Part shown: positions 34,107 to 41,953 of the stretch, in pieces
How the letters are laid out: each line of letters opens with the position of its first letter
Position numbering within the stretch: position 1 is the stretch's first letter
Origin: Sutterella sp.
GTDB taxonomy: Bacteria > Pseudomonadota > Gammaproteobacteria > Burkholderiales > Burkholderiaceae_F
Length of the DNA stretch: 47,923 nucleotides
Reading direction: 5' to 3'
Assembly (NCBI GenBank): GCA_020025965.1
Contig: JAHHRG010000008.1
Span: forward strand, 1 to 47,923
Translations under genes and position numbers: made by a program
Notes under the pieces: model-generated
Database searches by the model: none
Told to the model about the DNA's origin: nothing
Seen by the model: only the letters and a program-made list of their open reading frames with translations

Positions 34107-34991
34107 CTAGCTTGAAGCAGCCAATCTCAAGAGTTCTTCAATCAAAGGCTGCCCATCCTTGAGATTGCTACTGTCAATTCTCAAGCGATATCGCCCTTCG
34201 TTGGTATATGTGACTTCTTCAAAAACACTCTCTTGAATCTTTGAGTCCAAATCATCCGTTTGCGGTAACTTGATATCCAAGTAGAAATAAGATTTCCTCG
34301 GACGAATGATGACAAAGTTATTCGGTTTGTCATTCAACCAAATACCGAGATAAAACTTGTTGTAACTGAAATTGGCTTCAGCCGTAGTTGGAATCGTCCG
34401 AATTACTTGGATAATATTGTCGCACCAGGTGAGAACTTTTTTCGACGATTTCTTTTCCCAATACGCTCTATCCGTAGTCTCAACGATCTTCTCATCTTCG
34501 TCCGGAACTTTTTGAACAACGTCCAGAACTCGAGTAAACAAAAGCCCGACCGAGTCGTCTGAGTTGCGAATCGCAGTCATCTTATAGGCGATCAATGGAA
34601 TAGCCTGATTAAACAGAGTGATGACATTAAAAAAGCGCGCAGTGATTTCTTCGGCAACGATCACCGCAACATGCTTGTAGTCGGGGAACCTCTTCCGTTC
34701 GACATCCCAATACTCTAACGTCCTGATGATATGAGACTCATCAGTTGCGCCTAACTGAACTTCAATCTCATATCGGATATTCTTTTCAATATCCACCATC
34801 AGTAAATCCAAGCGACCGCCTGCCGGCTGCACTCGTTCTTTATCGCGCGATTCGACAGACGGACCAAGACCGAGAATTTCCGGATGATCGTAAAGATATT
34901 GCTGAATTCTGGCTTCAGAGAAGTCCGGTTGATTCTTCAAATTGAATACGGTAACGGGACGAAAACGATCGCTGGCATCAGGGGCAGTCAT
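34107..34991 (-). CDS. NucS-like PD-(D/E)xK-type protein
   Basis: A 294-residue protein. The amino half has the nuclease-fold signature GRLDLLMVDIEKNIRYEIEV then QLGATDESHIIRTLEYWD (about residues 58-93). The metal-site lysine of E-x-K appears replaced by Q (EVQ), as in a common family of uncharacterised relatives, so catalysis is uncertain. HVAVIVAEEITARFFNVI follows. The carboxy third may be a DUF5655-type domain (NKFYLGIWLNDK, NNFVIIRPRKSYFYLDIKL). It is a single gene on its strand. The broken COG3586-type gene at 35.2 kb ends in a similar domain, so the two may be distant relatives. Confidence 0.75.
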   Translation of the reverse strand: MTAPDASDRFRPVTVFNLKNQPDFSEARIQQYLYDHPEILGLGPSVESRDKERVQPAGGRLDLLMVDIEKNIRYEIEVQLGATDESHIIRTLEYWDVERKRFPDYKHVAVIVAEEITARFFNVITLFNQAIPLIAYKMTAIRNSDDSVGLLFTRVLDVVQKVPDEDEKIVETTDRAYWEKKSSKKVLTWCDNIIQVIRTIPTTAEANFSYNKFYLGIWLNDKPNNFVIIRPRKSYFYLDIKLPQTDDLDSKIQESVFEEVTYTNEGRYRLRIDSSNLKDGQPLIEELLRLAASS

Positions 34992-35216
34992 TTTAAACTC
35001 CGAGAATGGATATGTATCTTTTAAGTATACCCCAAAAATGTTCTAATGCTCAATGAAACGATATTTGTTCTAGCATTTCATACCTAAGCACACCAACTTG
35101 GAGATCGGTCGCAAGCTCATAATCCCTATGAAGTGACTATTGCTCTGACTTCATCTATGCCACAATAGCAAACAATGACTTAGGCTCTCTCTGACCTAAG
35201 GAATTTATCTATTTGA

Positions 35217-36084
35217 ATGGACAATATATCAGGAATCAAACTTTTCTCAATTACAGACAAAGTACAGGAACTAACGCCCTCTAACGTTCTCATCGAACGA
35301 AACATGGAGACCTTCTTTGGGGTTCGTTTTCTGAAAAGTGAGTGCGTTATCACCGACGGTCGTATTGACAGCATCGGCCTTGACGAGAACAACTGCCCTG
35401 TCATTCTCGAGTACAAGCGCAGCATGAATGAAAACGTCATTAATCAAGGACTCTTCTACCTAGATTGGTTGCTCGATCATCAGGGATAATTTTCAGGTTC
35501 TGATTCAGAACGTCCTAGGCGTTGAAGAAGCTGCAAAGATTGCCTGGTCCATGCCTTGCGTTATGTGCATTGCTAGCGATTTCACCCGTTATGACTTGAA
35601 CGCCGTCAAGCAGATGCAACGAAACATCAAACTCATCAAGTAACGTAAGTATGGCAACGAGATGATTTTGTTCTAACACTTGAACGCACCGGTAATAAAA
35701 GCAGCGACCCCCGCTCCGACATCGCCGACCCCGTCACCAACAGTTGCCAAGACTCATACCGAGAAACTCTCATCGATTCCCGAGGCAACCAAAGACCTCT
35801 ATGATCGTATCTGTTCGTATATCGAGGCATTGGACGATGACTTCGTCAAGTATTACGCAGCCTTTAAGAAAACGCGAAATTTTGCCTGTATTGAAGTCCA
35901 TAATCGTTCGGTCGTCATCTATCTGAATCTCAACCCGGAACGAGTCGAACTCGAAAACGGCTTTACACGCGACATCCGCAATATCGGTCACTTCGGTACC
36001 GGCAGTCTGCAGATCAACGTCTTCGACGAACAAAGTTACACCAAAGCCTTACCGCTCATCGATAAGGCGTACGAAGAAGTCTGA
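35217..36084 (+). pseudogene. Broken COG3586/DUF5655-type gene
   Basis: A reading frame of about 288 codons interrupted three times. The first part (NMETFFGVRFLKSE, GRIDSIGLDENNCPVILEYK, NQGLFYLDWLLDHQ) is the nuclease-like half of the COG3586 family. One extra G near 35487 shifts the frame, which continues NFQVLIQNVLG, CIASDFTRYD. TAA codons at 35641 and 35674 replace what would be Tyr and Glu in YRKYGNEMILFEHLNAP. The last 120 codons encode the DUF5655-like end (YAAFKKTRNFACIEVHNRSV, NIGHFGTGSLQINV). Little has been lost, so inactivation is recent. Confidence 0.85.
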
Positions 36085-36161
36085 TGCAATTTCAATTAAG
36101 TCCATTGTCAAACAGATCCTGGTTGTCCCCGTTCCCAAAATACAATGAATGCTGAAATACC

Positions 36162-36416
36162 ATGAAAAAGAGAAAGACTTATAAATCGCACCCTAGGTCC
36201 GCTGCTGATCGCTTGGCTCAATTTGCCCGATCCATGGCTAAGATGCAAGTCCAAGGGTATACAAACCCAATGGACATCAAGAAGGATTACTACGAAGGGA
36301 AAAAGGTCGAAAAAGAAAAGCAAAAGAACAGTAAACTGTCTCGGCGCGCCTACCGTGCCAGTACGGATGCAATGGCCTCCTGGAGACGGGCTAGCGGTTC
36401 CGGTTTCAGTAAATAA
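36162..36416 (+). CDS. Small basic protein, unrecognised
   Basis: An 84-residue, very lysine- and arginine-rich protein with a helical middle (ADRLAQFARSMAKMQVQGY) and a second helix (RRAYRASTDAMASWRRASG). It has no signal peptide. The start codon lacks a good ribosome-binding site. The codon pattern looks genuine (no rare runs, balanced third positions), but a chance frame cannot be excluded. It sits between the broken COG3586-type gene and the AspBHI-like endonuclease. A nucleic-acid-binding role would fit the charge, as inference only. Confidence 0.4.
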   Translation: MKKRKTYKSHPRSAADRLAQFARSMAKMQVQGYTNPMDIKKDYYEGKKVEKEKQKNSKLSRRAYRASTDAMASWRRASGSGFSK

Positions 36417-36542
36417 GACGATGACTGTTCGTTTTTCCTGTTTTTCACGTATATCAACTCGACAAGAAATTTTGACATTAGAAAAATTTCCTAAGCTGCT
36501 AGAATTATCGCTACAAAAATTGTCTTCCTAGGTATTCATATC

Positions 36543-37769
36543 ATGAGTGAAAACAGAATTGTAGAATTTGATCAGCTTGAGGAATCGGATCTCTTTATCG
36601 ATGCGATCTACCAAAGTGGCCCCACTACAACCTTAGACTCTGAAGTACTTCATAAGTTATTCCCTAAGTGTGAAAACTCAGGTGGCTTCCGCAAAGTTTA
36701 TTGCAAGAACCAACGACAAAAGTTGGCCTACGTCGTTCTCTATACTTCATTGGAAGAATTAGAATGGCCAGATTTTCTTGACGTTGAGACAGGCGTTTTT
36801 CGCTATTACGGCGATAACCGAAAGCCCGGACACGAATTAAACGACACAAAAAAACAAGGCAATCGACTTCTTGAACGTGTTTTCAATCAGCTTCACTCGG
36901 GTTGCTTAGAAGAAATTCCACCTTTTCTCATTTTTAAGAAAACCGGTCAGAGACGCGATGTTCAGTTTTTAGGTTTAGCCGTTCCTGGCAACCCGAATAT
37001 TTCCTCGGACAGAGACTTAGTTGCCTTTTGGCGCAGCATGCATGATCTTCGTTTCCAGAATTACGAAGCTTACTTCACCGTGCTTGACACCTCAGACGAA
37101 ACAATTGCTAAACGATGGCTTCGTGATCGTTACGAAAATGATGGGAACGACAGATATGCTCCAAAAGCATGGAAACGCTTTAAACAAATAGGTCTTCAAG
37201 GAATCAAAGCGCTCAAAGCTCAAAATGTTGTGGAAATTCCTTCCCAACATGACCAGCTTCAATCCGATTCAGAGGGGTTGCTCTGTTTAGATGCAATCCG
37301 CAGTTTCTATCAGGACAATCCCACTGGTTTTGAAGCGTGCTCGGTTGATCTGATGTACAAAATAGATCCGCACTTTAAAGATTTCCAGTTGACTCGACCT
37401 TGGAGAGATGGTGGTCGAGATGCCATAGGATACTATGAAATCACTCCATCGCCTATTAGTAAAAATTCTTCTTTAAAAGTTGAATGCGCACTTGAGGCGA
37501 AGTGCTATGCAGCTAATCACGGTGTCGGGGTGCATCAGCTGTCTCGTCTAATCTCCAGAATCAGATATAGACAGTTCGGCATTCTATGTACTACGAGCTT
37601 CTTAACGCCACAAGCCTATCAGGAAGTCGTTGAAGACGGACATCCGATCATGATTGTCACCGCGACGGACATTGCTTTTACGCTGAAAAATCGTAACATC
37701 AGCCACAATGATGTTCCCGCATGGCTACGTGAAATCTCCCGCAGAAATGCCGATTCTGCTTCCATATAG
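36543..37769 (+). CDS. AspBHI/MspJI-like methylation-dependent restriction endonuclease
   Basis: A 408-residue type IV-like enzyme. The amino two thirds (FRKVYCKNQRQKLAYVVLYT, GVFRYYGDNRKPG, RLLERVF) match the AspBHI-type recognition domain that reads 5-methylcytosine. The carboxy end is an Mrr-type catalytic domain with DGGRDAIG (D289-G295) and LEAKCYA (E318, K320), then GVHQLSRLISRIRYRQFGIL and TTSFLTPQAYQEV, a pattern typical of the MspJI family. It would cut foreign DNA carrying 5-methylcytosine in a suitable context. It is convergent with the C5-methyltransferase gene, from which a strong terminator separates it. Confidence 0.85.
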   Translation: MSENRIVEFDQLEESDLFIDAIYQSGPTTTLDSEVLHKLFPKCENSGGFRKVYCKNQRQKLAYVVLYTSLEELEWPDFLDVETGVFRYYGDNRKPGHELNDTKKQGNRLLERVFNQLHSGCLEEIPPFLIFKKTGQRRDVQFLGLAVPGNPNISSDRDLVAFWRSMHDLRFQNYEAYFTVLDTSDETIAKRWLRDRYENDGNDRYAPKAWKRFKQIGLQGIKALKAQNVVEIPSQHDQLQSDSEGLLCLDAIRSFYQDNPTGFEACSVDLMYKIDPHFKDFQLTRPWRDGGRDAIGYYEITPSPISKNSSLKVECALEAKCYAANHGVGVHQLSRLISRIRYRQFGILCTTSFLTPQAYQEVVEDGHPIMIVTATDIAFTLKNRNISHNDVPAWLREISRRNADSASI

Positions 37770-37887
37770 TTGCAGGGCATGAAAGAGAGACTTTCCCTTA
37801 TAATATATAGCTGAGGGTCGGGCCTGGTCGACAATCATCAGACATGGACCTGTTGACTAGCATATTCCCTGACCCTCGTTATGAAAT

Positions 37888-37944
37888 AAAGCCTGAATTT
37901 TAGTAGGTACATTGGACAACGCCTACAAAAATTCAGGCTTTTTT
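37888..37944. terminator. Long bidirectional terminator
   Basis: GCCTGAATTTT pairs with AAAATTCAGGC, extended inward by GTAGG/CCTAC, with a T-run on one side and an A-run on the other. It lies between the convergent endonuclease and methyltransferase genes. A second inverted repeat (GAGGGTC 37813-37819 with GACCCTC 37871-37877) lies just upstream. Confidence 0.85.
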
Positions 37945-38029
37945 CTATGCTTAATATAAATCTATATATTACAACCTATGAATAAAAAATACACCAGACA
38001 TAATTTTGAATTATAAGGATAACTGCCTT

Positions 38030-39208
38030 TTAATTATCATTAAGAAAATCACAATATAAATCAATAGCTTTACGGATATGTGATTTTACACTAGTACTTT
38101 TAGACTTAAACTCTTGTATTCTTTCAAGATCAACCTTCAGATAACCTGGATCACTCTTCTTAGTCATTGGTCCTAGCAATTTCTCAGCATAGTTAACCCT
38201 TGAAAGAATATCATTTATTGTTCGCCGAACATATTGTTTCTCTTGAAGCCAACTTCTAAACGCCTCCTTATTTTCTTCAAGAGATGTCATGTTTTTATCC
38301 CTTTTGTGTAAATAATCCTGCAAAACATTAGCAACAAACTCAGCTAATTTAACTGGAACTGCATTGCCAATCATCTGTTCAGCATCTGTTTTTTTGTGAT
38401 CAAAAAAGAATGAAGCAGGAAAGGTTTGGATCAGCGATCGCTCTTTAGTTGTTAATGCACGAACTTCAGGATGTTCTGCAAGACAACATGCATCATTCGG
38501 ATTGCCTGGATAGCCTTTAGGCACAGGACGATTGACACCACGCATCGTCGGCGCAGGCTCATCAATAGAAAAAACACCACGCCTCTCATAATTACGCGGA
38601 TGACGATAATAGAACTCGAACCCCAAAGAATCACCGAAGTAATCTCGGAGTGTCATGTGTTTTTTTTCGAGTTTCGTGTCTATTAACTGATCGGCAAAAC
38701 CATCTTCTTCACCAATGACACCAATACAAAAAAGCCGCTTGCGCTTTTGAGGCACCCCGCAAAGGCTTGCATCCAAAACACGAATAGTCAATCCATAGCC
38801 AGCTTTTTTAAAATTTTCCAGTGCTCTTTGAAAGGCCTGACTGTTTCTGGCTCGATCAACATTTTCCATTACAAAGATCTTGGGTTTAACTCCAGCAACA
38901 ATCTGACTAAAGGAATCGGTCAAGCTAGCACGCGACGATTCAACTCGCTTTCCAGCATGGGAAAAGTCCTGACAAGGAGGACCTCCAATGATCAAATTAA
39001 CCCCATCAGATTGGAGACGGTTAACCGTTGCTTCAACATCGTTCAGATCCTGACGATAAACGGGATGACTGAAATTTTTTTCATAAACGGCTGCAGCGGC
39101 ATCCCAGTTCTCATACGCTGAAACTATGTTAAATCCAGCATTTTCAAACCCAAGAGATAAACCTCCACAACCAGAGAACAAATCCGCAACCTTGTAGGAA
39201 TCACTCAT
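38030..39208 (-). CDS. DNA (cytosine-5) methyltransferase
   Basis: A 392-residue type II C5-methyltransferase with all the main motifs: I DLFSGCGG (9-16), IV GGPPCQDFSHAGK (catalytic C79), VI MENVDRA (about 114-120), VIII QKRKRLF (about 154-160), and X IGNAVPV (280-286). The target-recognition region (about residues 185-245) is of ordinary size. After motif X there is an extra helical tail of about 85 residues (from about residue 305) that the catalytic core does not need. It is divergent from the HindVP-like endonuclease with a 91-base gap, so it is the protective partner and is expected to methylate a cytosine in GRCGYC. Confidence 0.93.
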   Translation of the reverse strand: MSDSYKVADLFSGCGGLSLGFENAGFNIVSAYENWDAAAAVYEKNFSHPVYRQDLNDVEATVNRLQSDGVNLIIGGPPCQDFSHAGKRVESSRASLTDSFSQIVAGVKPKIFVMENVDRARNSQAFQRALENFKKAGYGLTIRVLDASLCGVPQKRKRLFCIGVIGEEDGFADQLIDTKLEKKHMTLRDYFGDSLGFEFYYRHPRNYERRGVFSIDEPAPTMRGVNRPVPKGYPGNPNDACCLAEHPEVRALTTKERSLIQTFPASFFFDHKKTDAEQMIGNAVPVKLAEFVANVLQDYLHKRDKNMTSLEENKEAFRSWLQEKQYVRRTINDILSRVNYAEKLLGPMTKKSDPGYLKVDLERIQEFKSKSTSVKSHIRKAIDLYCDFLNDN

Positions 39209-39269
39209 GGCTGTAAAATGAAATGGTAAAAGGTCAAAACTAATTGATTAAGTTTACCAACAAAGGAGA

Positions 39270-39293
39270 AAGACGTCAATCTATTGACGTCTT
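39270..39293. promoter_or_regulatory. Palindrome with two GACGTC sites before the HindVP-like gene
   Basis: Arms AAGACGTCAAT (39270-39280) and ATTGACGTCTT (39283-39293) with a 2-base spacer, lying between a GGAG at 39265-39268 and the endonuclease start codon at 39300. Each arm contains GACGTC, an instance of GRCGYC, the sequence recognised by HindV-type systems. As DNA it could be bound or methylated by the cognate methyltransferase; as RNA it is an 11-bp hairpin over the translation-initiation region. Confidence 0.7.
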
Positions 39294-39299
39294 CAGGAT

Positions 39300-40388
39300 A
39301 TGAAAAACGGACTTTATGGACTGGATCATAGCAACCGCAGCCAGGAAGAGCATTGGACCAAAAATTGTTTTAACTCTTCCTTTCCTACCGCTCTAGCGTG
39401 TTACATGATGGATCACGACATTCCCGCCATCTACTGCCATCTCGATCTAAATGCAGACGGTGACCTATATGTCAAGACAGATACAATTGATTTACATAAA
39501 GTATTCAACTGCGATGATCTTACCTCTGCTGATCTAAATTTCAATTTTGAGTCATCATATCCTCCTTACGAGAAATATGTTCTTAACAAGACCGACATTG
39601 AAAAAATCGATGTTGTTGTCACTAGGAATGATGTTTGGCGGACACCCTTAGCTCCTTTGGAAGTAAAACTGACAGTTTTACCAGACTCTACAACCCTCGT
39701 TCTTCCCGAAAACGAATGGGGATGCGAAATGGTCGTCCGCACGGCAACAACTGCCTATATGGAATTAGGAATGTTTGAAACTCTTGAAAAAGAACATGCC
39801 ACCAAGATTTTCGATATTTTTAATCCTATTTGTTTCGGCGTTCAGGATTGGAATAATGAGACTGAACTCCTTGTGAAGTATCCTCATATTCGACAGGCAA
39901 TCAACGAATTTGAAGCTAAATATTTTACTTATCAGAAACCTTTGATCATGGAACCCATTTGGAAAACAGAAGGACAATCCCCGATGTTATCCGAAAACAC
40001 TTTTGATCTCGTCATCTGGAGTGATTACGCATTTTCACGTCTTTTTCTTGATTTTGAACCATCAAAGACTTCGAAATCGAAAAAGAAGCTGGCACGACCT
40101 CAGAGAGCAACCCTGAGAATGGCCCGTATTCTTTGGGAACTATCACGTTCGAGAGTCGGTAAAATCCATTTAAAAAGCCTAATGACAGACATCAGTTTGA
40201 ATAATCAAACCGATAAAGAATTTTCAATTCCCGGTAAAAAATGGAGACAATACGTTAACCATGAACGTATTACTACTCCTCAGATTAAACTGGCTGATAT
40301 CGATCAAATTCTAGATAAATCCAAATTGAAGGACCTTCGACCTGAAAGAAGATTAGATCAGAGCCTATTTTTCTTGTGTAGAGAATAA
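39300..40388 (+). CDS. HindVP-family type II restriction endonuclease
   Basis: A 362-residue protein with the HindVP family opening: GLYGLDHSNRSQEEHWTKN, then CFNSSFPTALACYM, followed by TPLAPLEVKLTVLPD (a PD-ExK-like site with E and K) and VVRTATTAYME. Characterised members (HindVP, HgiDI) recognise GRCGYC. It starts with the conserved MKNGLYG, so the start is secure although AGGA is only 2 bases away. It pairs with the divergent C5-methyltransferase. No separate controller gene is seen; the palindrome at its 5' end may provide control. Confidence 0.85.
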   Translation: MKNGLYGLDHSNRSQEEHWTKNCFNSSFPTALACYMMDHDIPAIYCHLDLNADGDLYVKTDTIDLHKVFNCDDLTSADLNFNFESSYPPYEKYVLNKTDIEKIDVVVTRNDVWRTPLAPLEVKLTVLPDSTTLVLPENEWGCEMVVRTATTAYMELGMFETLEKEHATKIFDIFNPICFGVQDWNNETELLVKYPHIRQAINEFEAKYFTYQKPLIMEPIWKTEGQSPMLSENTFDLVIWSDYAFSRLFLDFEPSKTSKSKKKLARPQRATLRMARILWELSRSRVGKIHLKSLMTDISLNNQTDKEFSIPGKKWRQYVNHERITTPQIKLADIDQILDKSKLKDLRPERRLDQSLFFLCRE

Positions 40389-40405
40389 TTGACGATTAAT
40401 TTTGA

Positions 40406-40531
40406 CTAATCAAGCTCCAAGATTGTTAACTGGTCGATGTCGGCTTTCCTTGCCCTATCTCCTAAGGCTGATGCTTTGCTTTCGGCTTCCTTCATCTGGG
40501 CGTTACCCTTCCAAATCTGCTGGGTGCTCAT
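40406..40531 (-). pseudogene. Short coding-like fragment
   Basis: A 41-codon minus-strand frame (MSTQQIWKGNAQMKEAESKA, ending LTILELD) that stays open upstream for another 20 codons without a start. It follows directly after the autotransporter relic. It may be the surviving end of a decayed gene. No family recognised. Confidence 0.25.
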
Positions 40532-40600
40532 CCCAAAAAGGCCTAGCCGAACGATAGTTCCGGCAGAGGCCTTAACTTCACGGGAAACAACGCAAAGCTA

Positions 40601-41460
40601 TCAGAAGTTCATATGAACATTGGCAAACACACCATGTGCTGCGATATCGCTATCGTACGTACCAGTGTAGTTAAGACCTAAGGTCGTACTCTTCGTGAAC
40701 TGGGCTTCAACGCCTAGATTGACAGATGCTACGTCTTTGAATTCACCGCCTTCGATCTTGGCAGCTACGCCATCAAGATTCATCGTGGAGGTGCCAGCCT
40801 TGTCACTGAAGAAGTGCGATCAGGCCAGTCAAACCGATCTGGCTAATCGTGAACGGAGCGGTATAGCGAACAAAGAGGGCGGCAACTTGTATGTCGCAAT
40901 CTTCTATAGTCGAAGCAATACTCACATTGCCCACCTGTTCGGCAAACCATCAACTTCGACGTGGATTCAGTCGAAACCAACATACGGTTAAAACTGGTTG
41001 GTAGCCGTGTTCATCGCCTTGCAGTTGCATTCACTGTAGAACTGCGTGATATCCGTGTCGCCCTCGTACCATTGAGGTCAACCTGACTACCGACCTGAAG
41101 CAGACGGGAGGCTTCTGCAACCTATTGCGTATGTGCGATACCGAAGTTGACTGTCGTCACTTCACCAAAATCCATCATAACGTAGACACAGAAGTGAAGA
41201 TCATCAGTCTCGATCTTCCCGTTCACAGCTGCCCAGTTATCAGTTTGACGAGCACCGAAGAAGAGACCGACCTTGGTACTCGAGACAACGCCAATTTCAG
41301 CACCAACCAAACCGGCATAGAAATCGCATGTCCATATCGGACATGCCGTAGTCGAAGTTACCGCCGACATCCGTAGCTCAAAGGCAAGCTGTACCGTTAG
41401 CCATTGCTGTCGAACAGCCTTCACAGATACCGTTGGCTTCATCCTAAAAACGCGAACCAT
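40601..41460 (-). pseudogene. Autotransporter beta-barrel relic
   Basis: Minus-strand remains of an outer-membrane beta-barrel. The first segment (41460-41122) contains YAGLVGAEIGVVSSTKVGLF and NGKIETDDLHFCVYVMMDFG, strand-like repeats with alternating hydrophobics. After frameshifts, the last 60 codons (40783-40601) read ASVNLGVEAQFTKSTTLGLN ... FANVHMNF and end in the terminal phenylalanine characteristic of autotransporters. The middle is broken by frame changes, and no passenger domain or start survives. The AspBHI-like to DUF262 interval thus holds a dead host-type surface gene, a common landing site for mobile DNA. Confidence 0.65.
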
Positions 41461-41548
41461 GGTCAGAACATTACCCCTCCCCCGGCATTCTGAGCGTTCA
41501 GATAAACGTTGTTACCCAAAATCCGAAAAACCTTCGAGCATTTATTTG

Positions 41549-41699
41549 CTTTCGTTATTGACTTACAATGGAAGTAACGAAAGGGGCGCGATTGTGGAGC
41601 CTGCCTTACTGTCTTGGCCACCGTTCAACTTCCCTGATGGAATCCTCGTATCCTTGCCCGGTAAGGCGGACAAGACTCGGTACGAGGATTCATTTTTTT
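41549..41699 (+). terminator. Two hairpins, the second an intrinsic terminator
   Basis: CTTTCGTTA (41549-41557) pairs with TAACGAAAG (41575-41583). Further on, GAATCCTCGTA (41640-41650) pairs with TACGAGGATTC (41681-41691), with an inner CCTTGCC/GGTAAGG stem, and is followed by A and T7. No complete gene ends here, so it either closes a decayed gene or ends a short untranslated RNA. The remaining DNA from 41461 to 41953 shows no gene I can support. Confidence 0.6.
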
Positions 41700-41953
41700 G
41701 CGCACATGTCCAATCGACACATTGATCTCAAGACAGGCCTATCAACGGGTAACCCGATACATCTGCCTGAGCATTTTCCCTTCTCTCACCATTAACCCAC
41801 ACTCGCCGCTTCCTCACACGTCACGACCGACCGCGTCTTCGACCTATACTATCGGGAAGACAAAGGCCTCGGTGCCTTTCTGACTAGACTACGTGAATGT
41901 TTCGGCGCCCTACTCGGCACCGATAGCTCACTCGGAAAACGAGACAATTGGTT

